A stretch of 64,000 nt of DNA, taken from the NCBI GenBank assembly GCA_017399105.1, contig JAFQEJ010000055.1, positions 28,913 through 92,912 on the forward strand, given 5' to 3'. The DNA comes from Clostridia bacterium (GTDB lineage Bacteria > Bacillota > Clostridia > Oscillospirales > CAG-272). A program made the position numbers and the translations under genes. The notes beneath the pieces were generated by a model. That model had not been told where the DNA came from and ran no database searches. It saw only the letters and a list, made by a program, of their open reading frames with translations. Each line of letters opens with the position of its first letter. Within the stretch, counting starts at the first letter, position 1. This document shows, piece by piece, positions 52,986 through 61,666 of this stretch.

Positions 52986-53018
52986 CAGGGCTGTCGCACT
53001 TGTCATGCGTCAGCCCTG
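52986..53018 (+). terminator. Terminator-like GGGCTG palindrome, copy 4
   Basis: CAGGGCTGTCGCACTTGTCA followed by TGCGTCAGCCCTG, after the fusion gene. The T tract comes about 10 bases late, so it may be weak. Confidence 0.6.
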
Positions 53019-53113
53019 CCACAAAATTTTTGATTTTGGGGCGTTTATTGATTGGTTTCAGGGCATAAAATGCCCTGAAATGGCGGTCTTTGACCGACAA
53101 AATTAATATCAGG

Positions 53114-53142
53114 GGGCTGACGCATTGCATATGCGACAGCCC
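53114..53142 (-). repeat. GGGCTG palindrome, copy 5, opposite in orientation to copy 4
   Basis: GGGCTGACGCATTGCATATG followed by CGACAGCCC. Copies 4 and 5 enclose about 95 bases that contain hairpins CAGGGCAT-AAA-ATGCCCTG and CGGTC-TTT-GACCG, related in plan to the element at 37363. It may terminate the small minus-strand frame at 53161. Confidence 0.7.
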
Positions 53143-53160
53143 TATATACTTAATGATTTG

Positions 53161-53394
53161 TTAATTGACAGAATAGGATGAACTAACCGTATAAATATGT
53201 GTTGTATCGGTTTCCTCATCATAATATGAATTTACGCCATTACTCTCGGAGGAACCTGTCCAATATCCAACCACTGTTACATAACAAGAGTGAGAAGAAT
53301 AGCTGCTTCTCGCTTCATATTCGATGTATTTTTGGCTTATCGCCAACTTTATAATATCATATATATCCACTTTTGTCAATATGTGATACTGCAC
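53161..53394 (-). CDS. Small Ser/Tyr-rich protein, doubtful
   Basis: A 77-codon AT-rich frame whose C-terminal half (CYVTVVGYWTGSSESNG, TTHIYTVSSSYSVN) looks like a small beta-rich secreted peptide; I do not recognise it. The start is in doubt: a strong minus-strand promoter (TTGACA 53374-53379, 17 bases, TATTAT 53351-53356) lies inside its first 15 codons, so transcription would begin after the ATG. It could be a decayed or frameshifted gene. A terminator-like palindrome follows it. The rest of the 695-base gap is AT-rich with no gene. Confidence 0.35.
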   Translation of the reverse strand: MQYHILTKVDIYDIIKLAISQKYIEYEARSSYSSHSCYVTVVGYWTGSSESNGVNSYYDEETDTTHIYTVSSSYSVN

Positions 53395-53571
53395 ATGATT
53401 TTCTTTAAAACTTTGTGTATTTTTTTGTAATAAACCGCATTCTCAATCGTTCATTGTACAATATGCACAATTTCATTTTACCTCAAAACATCGCATCCCT
53501 TTTTGCACCTATCCCCGAAGGGAAAAACGGAGGAAACCAAATTTAATATTTCCTATACTTAATTTTTGTAC

Positions 53572-53600
53572 TTGACTGCGGCGATATCATGTGATAGAAT
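53572..53600 (+). promoter_or_regulatory. Promoter of the heparinase-like gene
   Basis: TTGACT (53572-53577), 17 bases, TAGAAT (53595-53600). Confidence 0.65.
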
Positions 53601-53639
53601 GACCATAACACCAAAACTTGATTTCACGAGGTGACCGAT

Positions 53640-55295
53640 ATGTTGATTGCAAAAGCAAAGGACGCGGCTTTCTGGGCAAGGGCAGCAACAGATGAAGCAT
53701 ACAGACCGCTTATAGAGAATCTTCTTGCCGGTTGGGAAGCCGACTGTAGGGACGATCTTCCGGCGGCAAAGTTCTCCGAGTTCCGCCTTTATTACGACAA
53801 CGGCTCGCGCAAGGAATACGAGGCATCCTATTTCAAGCGCCGCCGCGCGATGAATCACAGCGCACTTCTGGCGTTGCTCTATCCCGAGGAGGAGAAGTAT
53901 CTTGTCAAGCTGCAGGACTGCATCTGGGCGATTCTCGACGAGTTCACCTGGGTTCTTCCCGCGCACACCGGTCCCGTCACCCAGCCGCCGATTCCCATTG
54001 ATCTTTTCTGCGCCGAGACCGGCTTTGCCCTCTCGGAGATTGACTATATTCTGGGGGATCGCCTGCATCCCGCCATCAGACGGCGCATCCGCGAGGAATG
54101 TGAAAGAAGAATCATCAACACCTTCTTAAACCGCGCCTTCGGATGGGAGAACGATCACCACAACTGGGCGGCAGTCTGCATGGGCGGCGTGACAGCAACC
54201 TTCCTCTACCTCGCCCCCGAGAAGTTCCCGCTGATCAGATCCCGACTGATCCACACCATGGACTGCTTCCTTGACAGCTATTCGGAGGACGGCATCTGCT
54301 ACGAGGGCTTTGGCTACTGGATTTACGGACTTGGCTTCTTCCTCTATGCTGCCGATCTGGTGAAGGATTTCACCGAGGGAAAGATCAATCTGCTCACCGA
54401 TCCGAGGGTGAAGCGAACGGCTACCTATCCGCAGAGAGTCATGGTTGCAAACGGCGCTGTGGCTTCCTTTGCCGACGGCGGCGGAAACGGAGATATTTCG
54501 CTGGCAATGGCACACTATCTGCGCGGTCTCTTCCCCGATGTGATGAAGATTCCCGCCATCAAGTATACACAGCTTAAGGATGGCTGCGGCAGATGGGCAC
54601 TGCACCTGCGCTCCTTCATCTGGTACAATCCCGAGGCTGAGGTAACCGATATGGACAGCTCCCACGAATATTGGTCGGAATCCTCGCAGGTGCTTATCAA
54701 GCGAACCGGCATCTACGGCTTCGCTGCCAAGGGCGGCTCCAACGCCGAGCTGCACAATCACAACGACATCGGCAGCTTCCTTGTGACCGTGGACGGAAAG
54801 CAGCTGCTCTGCGATCCGGGTGCCGGCGTTTATTCGGCGCAGTATTTCAATGCCAAGCTGCGCTATGAGGATTTCTGCGCTTCCTCGAGAGGACACAGCC
54901 TTCCCATCATCGACGGTGCTTATCAGTCTGTAGGCGGCGCGCATCGGGCAAAAGCCGATTATGCCGACGGCAGGCTGACGCTCGATCTTTCCGCAGGCTA
55001 TGTTGTAAACAGCGCGATCCTGCCCGAAGGCAGCTTTGTCCGCGAATTTGAGATTGAAGATGCCCGACTGGTGATGGTCGACCGCTACGCTCCCGGACAT
55101 ACGGTCGTTGAGCGGCTGATCGCAGGTGCCGAGCCTGTCATCGAGGGCGATGTGATCCGCATCGGCAGGCTGTCACTGAAGGCAAGCGGATTTGAGGGAA
55201 GCGTGAAGATCACCCCCGCCCCCAAGAATGGCTTCTGGTGCCTGGATTTCGAAGGCGTCGGAGCGCGCTTTGAGATGGAAGCTGTAATAATATAA
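53640..55295 (+). CDS. Heparinase II/III family protein
   Basis: A 551-residue polysaccharide lyase-like protein. The N-terminal helical (alpha/alpha) toroid includes RAFGWENDHHNWAAVCMGGV, SYSEDGICYEGFGYWIYGLGFF and VASFADGGGNGD. The C-terminal beta-sandwich part begins about residue 345 with RTGIYGFAAKGGSNAELHNHND, then GSFLVTVDGKQLLCDPGAGVYSAQYF; these His/Tyr residues match heparinase II/III-type lyases on uronic-acid glycans. No signal peptide is visible, so it may act in the cytosol on oligosaccharides. The ATG at 53640 has GAGGTGA; a GTG at 53631 is less likely. Confidence 0.85.
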   Translation: MLIAKAKDAAFWARAATDEAYRPLIENLLAGWEADCRDDLPAAKFSEFRLYYDNGSRKEYEASYFKRRRAMNHSALLALLYPEEEKYLVKLQDCIWAILDEFTWVLPAHTGPVTQPPIPIDLFCAETGFALSEIDYILGDRLHPAIRRRIREECERRIINTFLNRAFGWENDHHNWAAVCMGGVTATFLYLAPEKFPLIRSRLIHTMDCFLDSYSEDGICYEGFGYWIYGLGFFLYAADLVKDFTEGKINLLTDPRVKRTATYPQRVMVANGAVASFADGGGNGDISLAMAHYLRGLFPDVMKIPAIKYTQLKDGCGRWALHLRSFIWYNPEAEVTDMDSSHEYWSESSQVLIKRTGIYGFAAKGGSNAELHNHNDIGSFLVTVDGKQLLCDPGAGVYSAQYFNAKLRYEDFCASSRGHSLPIIDGAYQSVGGAHRAKADYADGRLTLDLSAGYVVNSAILPEGSFVREFEIEDARLVMVDRYAPGHTVVERLIAGAEPVIEGDVIRIGRLSLKASGFEGSVKITPAPKNGFWCLDFEGVGARFEMEAVII

Positions 55296-55401
55296 GTATG
55301 TAATTTTCATGCCGCAGGGCAAAAAATATATCATGCAAATCATGCCCATCTGTCGCATAATCCCAACTCCATCCTGATTTTCAAGAAAGCGAGCCACCGT
55401 T

Positions 55402-56508
55402 ATGAACTACACTCACACCGTCACCGATGACCACCACTACTACGAATTCAAAACCGAGGATAACCTCAGCGCCAGCCATATGACCGTCATCACCCGCATC
55501 AGCCATCTCTGCGGCAATGAACTGCGCTCCTGCACCGTAGGAGGCGTTGGCACCCGTCCCGAATTCCGCCGTGAAGGCTATGTCCGCTCGATGCTTACCG
55601 ACGTCCATAACGCCGCGCCCGAAAATGGCTGGGCAGTCTCCTTCCTGCACCCCTTCTCCTTTGCCTACTACCGCAAATTCGGCTATGAAAAGGTCGCCGA
55701 TGAGAAAATTGTCACCTTCCCCATTTCGAAGCTCGATTTCCTCGACCGCTGTTCCGATCTTGTCCCTGTCAATACCGAGCAGCGCGCCGCCGACTGTACC
55801 GCAGTTTATAATGCCTTTGCCAAAAACCGAGGCATCATGTTTAAGCGCTTTGGAACCGACATCTTCCCCACCGCCGAGGGAGAGGGCAGACCTACCTATC
55901 TCCGCTATGACGGTGAAGGCAAGCCCATCGCCTATATCTCCTATGATTCCGAAAAATACTTCGATGTGAATAAAATGGTGTCTGTCGCCCTTCATGTCCG
56001 CGAGTTTGCCTTCACCACCCCCGAAGGACTCCGCGACATCCTCGGTTTCCTGCGCATGTTCGACGGCGAGCATGACACCGTCATCATTCATAATTGCGCC
56101 ATGGCGCCAGAGATCGACCTGCTCCTGCCCCACTATATGCATACCGCCTATGAGCTGCGTCCCGACATCATGGCGCGCATCCTCGATGTCCCCGCCGTTC
56201 TCACCGCCCACTCCTATCCCGACCGAGAGGGAAGCTTCACCCTCCGCGTAGCCGACACCCTCGATTTCACCCGCGGCAGCTACCGCGTTGACTTCGGCGG
56301 CGGAGAGGCAAAGGTCACCCGCATTGCGGACACCCTCCCCTGCGACCTCGACCTGGACATCACCGCCCTCGCCCGTCTTGTCTACGGCTATGAGGAATAC
56401 ACCCCCGCTCTCACCGCCTACATGCCGGGTGTCACCCTCCACAATCCCAACTCCTCCCTTTTCGAAGCCTTCCACAAACAGCCAACCGGCCTCTTCGAGC
56501 ACTTCTAA
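55402..56508 (+). CDS. GNAT acetyltransferase, Eis-like
   Basis: A 368-residue protein of the Eis type: an N-terminal GNAT domain with VGGVGTRPEFRREGYVRSML (acetyl-CoA loop, here RREGY), HPFSFAYYRKFGYEKV, then a second degenerate GNAT-like part and an SCP2-like C-terminal domain (LPCDLDLDITALARLVYGY). Eis enzymes acetylate amines, including aminoglycosides in mycobacteria; the substrate here is unknown. Codon use leans to C at third positions, as in the next three genes. It ends at R1 copy 8. Confidence 0.86.
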   Translation: MNYTHTVTDDHHYYEFKTEDNLSASHMTVITRISHLCGNELRSCTVGGVGTRPEFRREGYVRSMLTDVHNAAPENGWAVSFLHPFSFAYYRKFGYEKVADEKIVTFPISKLDFLDRCSDLVPVNTEQRAADCTAVYNAFAKNRGIMFKRFGTDIFPTAEGEGRPTYLRYDGEGKPIAYISYDSEKYFDVNKMVSVALHVREFAFTTPEGLRDILGFLRMFDGEHDTVIIHNCAMAPEIDLLLPHYMHTAYELRPDIMARILDVPAVLTAHSYPDREGSFTLRVADTLDFTRGSYRVDFGGGEAKVTRIADTLPCDLDLDITALARLVYGYEEYTPALTAYMPGVTLHNPNSSLFEAFHKQPTGLFEHF

Positions 56509-56580
56509 GTCGGCAGCGCCGACAGGCAATATCGGCGTCAGGTAAATCAAACTGTACATGCATACCCCGAGGGTGACGGT
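56509..56580 (+). repeat. Short repeat R1, copy 8
   Basis: GTCGGCAGCGCCGACAGGCA, ATATCGGCGTCAGG, then GCATACCCCGAGGGTGACGG. It begins right at the stop codon of the Eis-like gene. A partial REP end (CCCGCTCCCTAC, 56633-56644) follows. Confidence 0.8.
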
Positions 56581-56711
56581 ATACGAGGCTGAATTAGTAA
56601 GTTTACAGCAATGCTTTGGATTTACCCCAATCCCGCTCCCTACCGCCCCGCTGTCGCAATCCCTCTGTAGCAATCCTCTCCACCTCAACTCAATAGAAAG
56701 GACACTCACTC

Positions 56712-57290
56712 ATGAAAAAAATCCTCCTCCTCGGCGATTCCGCCCGCATGGGCTACGACGACTACGTCAAAGAAAATCTCAAAGGCAAATGCGAGGTCTG
56801 CTACAGCGAAGACAATGGCCGCTTTGCCGCCTATACCCTCTGGCAGGCGAACCAGATGTTCAAGCACTACGGCCCCTTCGACCTGGTTCACTGGAATAAC
56901 GGCTACTGGGATATGAACATCGAAGCCCCCATGACCGAAGCCATCCACCCCATCGAGGAATACCTCCATTTCCTGCGCCGTATCATCCACTATATCCGTT
57001 CCCAGGGCGCCAAAATCATCTTTGCCACCACAGACCCCATCCTTGGCGACGGAAGCGCACCCGATCCCTATACCGGAAAGACCATCAACTACAGCAACGA
57101 ATGGGTCAAAACCTATAACGCCGCCGCAAAGCTTCTCATGGCACAGGAGAATGTCCCGGTCAATGACCTATACGCCCTCTGCCTCGAGCATCCCCGCTAT
57201 TATAAATGCGACGACCTCCTCCACCTCACCGATGAAGGAAACCGCCGCTGTGCCGCACAGGTCGCGGAAATGATTCTTGCCAATCTCTGA
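56712..57290 (+). CDS. SGNH/GDSL hydrolase
   Basis: A 192-residue cytosolic SGNH hydrolase: block I LLLGDSARMGYDDYV (nucleophile Ser10), block III VHWNNGYWDMN (Asn in place of the usual GxND), block V DDLLHLTDEGN with the catalytic Asp and His. Such enzymes remove acetyl or acyl groups from sugars, which suits the carbohydrate genes around it. GAAAGGACACTCACTC precedes the ATG. The stop codon abuts a tandem repeat array. Confidence 0.87.
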   Translation: MKKILLLGDSARMGYDDYVKENLKGKCEVCYSEDNGRFAAYTLWQANQMFKHYGPFDLVHWNNGYWDMNIEAPMTEAIHPIEEYLHFLRRIIHYIRSQGAKIIFATTDPILGDGSAPDPYTGKTINYSNEWVKTYNAAAKLLMAQENVPVNDLYALCLEHPRYYKCDDLLHLTDEGNRRCAAQVAEMILANL

Positions 57291-57751
57291 CACCGCTCCG
57301 ATCTTGCAGCAAATTCCCAAAAAACACCATCATACCGTAGGGCGGGGGCTTGTCTCCCGCCGTTTCATATGCGGTATTTTCCAAATTCTCAAATCTGCAG
57401 ATTGACACCGCTCCGATCCTGCAGCAAATTCCCGAAATACACCATCATACCGTAGGGCGGGGGGCTTGTCTCCCGCCGTTTCATATGTGGTATTTTCCAA
57501 ACTCTCAAATCTGCAGATTGACACCGCTCCGATCTTGCAGCGAATTTCCAAAAAACACCATCATACCGTAGGGCGGGGGCTTGTCTCCCGCCGTTTCATA
57601 CGCAGCCTTTTCCAAACTCTCAAATCTGCAGATTGACACCGCTCCGATCCTGCAGCGAATTCCTAAAAAACACCATCATACCGTAGGGCGGGGGCTTGTC
57701 TCCCGCCGTTTCATATGCGGTATTTTCCAAACTCTCAAATTTACAGATTGA
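57291..57751 (+). repeat. Tandem array of four 115-116-base units with GTAG/REP-like hairpins
   Basis: Units start CACCGCTCCGATC at 57291, 57406, 57522 and 57637 and end at 57751. Each has CACCATCATACC, then GTAGGGCGGGGGCTTGTCTC and CCGCCG (hairpin GGCGGG / CCCGCC), then CAAATCTGCAGATTGA. Units are more than 90% alike by eye. No gene is in the 517-base gap. Confidence 0.92.
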
Positions 57752-57807
57752 CACCGCCCCAAATTCCCTGTATAATGAGAAAAAATGCATCCAAGGAGGT
57801 CTCCCCC

Positions 57808-59661
57808 ATGTATACCATCATCTACGAACAAAACGAAGTATGCGAATTCGCCGCCGAAGAGCTGGCAAGCTATTACGCCAGGATCAACGGCGATATCCTT
57901 CGCCGCCATACCGCCCCCACCGAGTCTGGCATCCCGATTATCCTCGGCTCTCCCGCCTTTGTCGCCGAGATGACAGGTGAGCATGTTAAAGCCGATGCCC
58001 TCAGATATGACGGCTATATCCTCTCGGTAAACGAAAAGCGCATCATTGCCACCGGCAATTACCCCCGCTCCACCCTTTATGCCGTCTACCGCCTCCTTGA
58101 GGGGGCAGGCTGCCGCTGGATGTTCCCCGGTCCCATGGGTGAAATTCTTCCCGAAACCATCACCTTCGCCCCCTGCGAGATCATCGATAACCCCGACTAT
58201 GCCATCCGTGCCACCGCAGATGATACCTCCATGGGCGAAATTCCCGACAGCTACACGCGGGAAATCATCGAAAAGTTCGACTGGGCAGCCAAAAACCGCA
58301 TCAATACCTACTTCTGGTCGGCAGTCAATATCCATAACGGCGATGCCTTCCTTCGCCCCCTCATTCTCCGCGAGCTGAATAAGCGTGGAACCGTCATCGA
58401 AATCGGCGGTCATAATACCCCCCACTATGTGGACCGTGCTCTCTTTGATACCAAGCCCACCCTCTTCCGCGAGGTTAACGGCGAGCGCCGCCCCGACGGA
58501 AACTTCTGCTCCAGCAATCCCGAAGCCGTTCAGATGGTCATTGACGGCGTGGGCAGAATGATCGAAAAAATGCCCGGACTTGGCTGCTTCCACCTCTGGT
58601 TCGAGGATGTTTTCGAGGGCAGCTGGTGTACATGCGAAAAGTGCCGTCACCTCACGCCTACCCAGCAGATGATGAGCGTCATCTCGGCCGTGGCAAAGGC
58701 TTACCCCCAGCTCAGCGTTGACTTCATCATGTACCATGACAGCGGCGATATCTCTTCGCTTACCGAAGAGCTCCCGAAGAATATCTCCGCCTACTTCGCT
58801 CCCCGTGAGCGCTGCTATGCCCACTGCATCTCGGATAACACCTGCCGCCGCAACCGCGAATTCTACTATAACCAGCTGCAGCTCGCCGCCGAAAAATTCT
58901 CTGCCGTCTATCCCTTCGAATACTACGCCGATATGATTTTCTTCAATAAGATGGCAACCAATATGGGCCGCACCATCGCAGAGGATATGCGCGCCTACCA
59001 TGCCATCGGTACCCGTGCCATGACCCTGCTTATGTTCGCCGGCTACTCCACCTTTGCCTATAAGCTTCCCATGGCGACCTACGCAGCCTGCACATGGCAT
59101 ATCGATACCGACCATATGCAGCTCCGCAAAACCTTCTGCGATACCTATTTCGATGAAGCCGCCGAGGATATGATGACCTACTACGCCCTCGAGGAGGAGT
59201 TCACCGATCAAATGCTCGAATTCTGCGGCTATGACAGGGTCAACGATATCCGCAGCATCGAGCCGGTTAACCGCGAATTCGGCGAGAAGCATCTTGCCGA
59301 CCTTGTCCGCGCCGAAGAAATCCTCGCTGAGATGAGCAGAATCCTCGATACCGCAAAATCCAAAGCAAAAACCGCCCGTGCCCGTTACCTCATCAGCTCC
59401 GAGAAGGAAGCCCTCCATGTCACCGCCGTCACCGCCTCGGTCACCCACCGCTTTATGAAAGCCCGTCACGAGCTTGCCTTCTGCGGTCTTGCCAAAGCCG
59501 AATTCAACGCCGTCATGGATGCCATCATCGCCGATAACAATGCCCTTGCCGCCTATGCCCTCACCCTCCCCACCTCGCTCATCGGCATCAACGGCAAAAC
59601 CAAATTCCGCGACCACCTCTGCGGCGATATCAACGGCTTCTATCGCGCCCTGAAGCAATAA
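57808..59661 (+). CDS. DUF4838 domain protein (putative glycosidase-like)
   Basis: A 617-residue protein. The N-terminal part (CEFAAEELASYYARINGD, GIPIILGSPAF, RSTLYAVYRLLEGAGCRWMFPG) is like the domain found before alpha-glucuronidases and DUF4838 proteins. The central part has GHNTPHYVDRALF, FHLWFEDVFEGSWCTCEKC and VDFIMYHDSGDIS, typical of DUF4838. These are probably TIM-barrel-type glycan enzymes, without proven substrate. The FCSSNPEAVQMVID piece is conserved. No signal peptide is visible. AAGGAGG precedes the ATG at 57808; earlier frame reaches into the repeat array and is rejected. Confidence 0.85.
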   Translation: MYTIIYEQNEVCEFAAEELASYYARINGDILRRHTAPTESGIPIILGSPAFVAEMTGEHVKADALRYDGYILSVNEKRIIATGNYPRSTLYAVYRLLEGAGCRWMFPGPMGEILPETITFAPCEIIDNPDYAIRATADDTSMGEIPDSYTREIIEKFDWAAKNRINTYFWSAVNIHNGDAFLRPLILRELNKRGTVIEIGGHNTPHYVDRALFDTKPTLFREVNGERRPDGNFCSSNPEAVQMVIDGVGRMIEKMPGLGCFHLWFEDVFEGSWCTCEKCRHLTPTQQMMSVISAVAKAYPQLSVDFIMYHDSGDISSLTEELPKNISAYFAPRERCYAHCISDNTCRRNREFYYNQLQLAAEKFSAVYPFEYYADMIFFNKMATNMGRTIAEDMRAYHAIGTRAMTLLMFAGYSTFAYKLPMATYAACTWHIDTDHMQLRKTFCDTYFDEAAEDMMTYYALEEEFTDQMLEFCGYDRVNDIRSIEPVNREFGEKHLADLVRAEEILAEMSRILDTAKSKAKTARARYLISSEKEALHVTAVTASVTHRFMKARHELAFCGLAKAEFNAVMDAIIADNNALAAYALTLPTSLIGINGKTKFRDHLCGDINGFYRALKQ

Positions 59662-59743
59662 CCGATCATACCGCATCCTCGCTGCCCGATTCCTCAAATT
59701 TATCTCTTAAGGCTCGATGATGTTCCTGAAAGGAGAAGCTGTA

Positions 59744-60187
59744 ATGTTAAAACGCAACCGCTGCATGCTCCTGTTCACAGCCCTTATGGTACTGTTCTGT
59801 TCATGTGCCCCCGATGCTGCCCCTCCCGTCATTGATGCAGACAATGTTCAAAAGCTGACCGTTATAAAAGAATATCCGCAGCAGGAAGTGTACAGTATCA
59901 TCCCTGCGGAAATCCTCGATCTGCTTGCTGCCGTCAATGAACTGATCGCCATGCAGGAAATCCCTGTTCAGCCGGATGTTGATTCACTGCCCGATGACAT
60001 GCTCCATATGACTCTCGAGCAAAAGGACGGCAGTTTGGTAATGCTGAATCTATATATCCTTTCAGATGACATCGGAATCCTGCGCTGTATCAACCACACA
60101 GCAGATGATATTCAAACGGTTATAGTCTCCTTTGAATTTCAAAATTCCGATCTGATCCGAGCTGTGCGGCATATACAATCAAAGTAG
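59744..60187 (+). CDS. Small lipoprotein, unknown function
   Basis: A 147-residue lipoprotein: MLKRNRCMLLFTALMVLFCSC, with lipobox LFCSC. The mature part is mixed and acidic with a regular strand pattern (LHMTLEQKDGSLVMLNLYIL, DDIQTVIVSFEF). No family is recognised. AAAGGAG fixes the ATG at 59744. Confidence 0.78.
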   Translation: MLKRNRCMLLFTALMVLFCSCAPDAAPPVIDADNVQKLTVIKEYPQQEVYSIIPAEILDLLAAVNELIAMQEIPVQPDVDSLPDDMLHMTLEQKDGSLVMLNLYILSDDIGILRCINHTADDIQTVIVSFEFQNSDLIRAVRHIQSK

Positions 60188-60195
60188 CTGCCCCC

Positions 60196-60232
60196 AAAGG
60201 AGCAAATCCCCCACGGATCTGCTCCTTTTTTC
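60196..60232 (+). terminator. Terminator after the small lipoprotein gene
   Basis: AAAGGAGCA (60196-60204) pairs with TGCTCCTTT (60220-60228), followed by more T. Confidence 0.85.
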
Positions 60233-60303
60233 TGCCAAAAAGTCCGCCTATGTAAAATTTTCCCTCAAATTCACACTTTAGTCATGTAATTCGCTTTGCT
60301 TTA

Positions 60304-60312
60304 TGGTATAAT
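60304..60312 (+). promoter_or_regulatory. glyA promoter, extended -10
   Basis: TGG-TATAAT (60304-60312) with no clear -35; the leader is about 40 bases. I see no riboswitch fold. Confidence 0.55.
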
Positions 60313-60355
60313 AATTCTAATCTTTTAAAAAATACCGTCAGAAAGGAATCCCACC

Positions 60356-61606
60356 ATGATCAAGGAAAACATCGATTTTATCGCCCAGTATGACCCCGAA
60401 ATCGCCGATGCCATCTCCCGTGAGCTTGCCCGTCAGCGCCGCGGCATCGAGCTGATCGCTTCCGAAAACTTTGTCTCCCCCGCGGTAATGGCAGCTATGT
60501 CCTCGCCGCTCACCAATAAATATGCCGAGGGCTACTCGGGCAAGCGCTACTACGGCGGCTGTGAGTGCGTCGATATTGCTGAAGATATCGCCATCGAGCG
60601 CGCCAAGAAGCTCTTCGGTGCAGAATTTGCCAACGTCCAGCCTCACAGCGGCGCACAGGCAAATACCGCAGTCTATATCGCACTTCTCCAGCCCGGTGAT
60701 ACCGTCCTCGGTATGAGCCTCGCTCACGGCGGTCACCTCACCCATGGCAGCCCGGTCAACCTCTCGGGTCTTTACTATAACTTCGTCCCCTACGGCGTGG
60801 ATGATGTTACCCACCGCATCGATTACGATGCCCTCGAAGCACTTGCCATCGAAAAGAAGCCCAAGCTCATCGTGGCCGGTGCCTCTGCATACCCCCGTAC
60901 CATCGACTTCGAGCGCATGGCAGACATCGCCCATAAGGTCGGTGCTTACCTCATGGTTGACATGGCGCATATCGCAGGCCTCGTTGCCGCCGGACTCCAT
61001 CCCTCGCCGGTACCCTATGCGGATGTTGTTACCACAACTACCCATAAAACCCTCCGCGGCCCCAGAGGCGGTCTGATCCTCTGCCGCGAAGAGCTGGGCA
61101 AGCAGATCAATAAGGGTCTCTTCCCCGGCACCCAGGGCGGTCCCCTTATGCATATCATCGCTTCCAAGGCTGTCTGCTTCGGCGAAGCACTCAAGCCCGA
61201 ATTCAAAGCATACCAGCAGCAGATTGTCAAGAACGCGGCAACCCTCGCCGATACCCTCCTTGCCGAAGGCTTCGACCTCGTCTCGGGCGGTACCGATAAC
61301 CACCTCATGCTGGTCGACCTCCGCAACTTCAATGTCACCGGCAAGGAGCTGGAAAAGAAGCTGGATGAGGTCTATATCACCGTCAATAAGAACGCCATCC
61401 CCAATGACCCCCAGTCTCCCTTCATCACCAGCGGTATCCGTGTCGGAACCCCCGCAGCCACCACCCGCGGCTTCAAGGAAGAGGATATGAAGACCATCGG
61501 TCACCTCATCAAGCTGGCAGCCGCCGACTTCGAAAACTCCGCCGACTATATCCGCAGTGAGGTTACCAAGCTCTGCGAAAAATACCCCCTCTATCCTGAG
61601 AACTAA
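60356..61606 (+). CDS. glyA: Serine hydroxymethyltransferase
   Basis: A 416-residue PLP enzyme that makes glycine and methylene-THF from serine. It shows [70 protein letters not shown] and the PLP-lysine motif [15 protein letters not shown]. The length is typical. GAAAGGAATCCCACC precedes the ATG. It has its own promoter and terminator. Confidence 0.97.
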   Translation: MIKENIDFIAQYDPEIADAISRELARQRRGIELIASENFVSPAVMAAMSSPLTNKYAEGYSGKRYYGGCECVDIAEDIAIERAKKLFGAEFANVQPHSGAQANTAVYIALLQPGDTVLGMSLAHGGHLTHGSPVNLSGLYYNFVPYGVDDVTHRIDYDALEALAIEKKPKLIVAGASAYPRTIDFERMADIAHKVGAYLMVDMAHIAGLVAAGLHPSPVPYADVVTTTTHKTLRGPRGGLILCREELGKQINKGLFPGTQGGPLMHIIASKAVCFGEALKPEFKAYQQQIVKNAATLADTLLAEGFDLVSGGTDNHLMLVDLRNFNVTGKELEKKLDEVYITVNKNAIPNDPQSPFITSGIRVGTPAATTRGFKEEDMKTIGHLIKLAAADFENSADYIRSEVTKLCEKYPLYPEN

Positions 61607-61613
61607 ATCAAGC

Positions 61614-61649
61614 AAAAATAGCATGGAAGAGACATCCATGCTATTTTTT
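61614..61649 (+). terminator. glyA terminator
   Basis: AAAAATAGCATGGA (61614-61627) pairs with TCCATGCTATTTTT (61635-61648), 14 bp perfect. Confidence 0.88.
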
Positions 61650-61666
61650 GCCTTAAGGAGTCACCT

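Noticed and set aside
57676..59697. 673-codon frame antisense to the DUF4838 gene
   Set aside because: It begins in the REP-like array and reads as Gly/Asp/Ile-rich sequence typical of an antisense frame; the DUF4838 gene has a ribosome site and conserved motifs.
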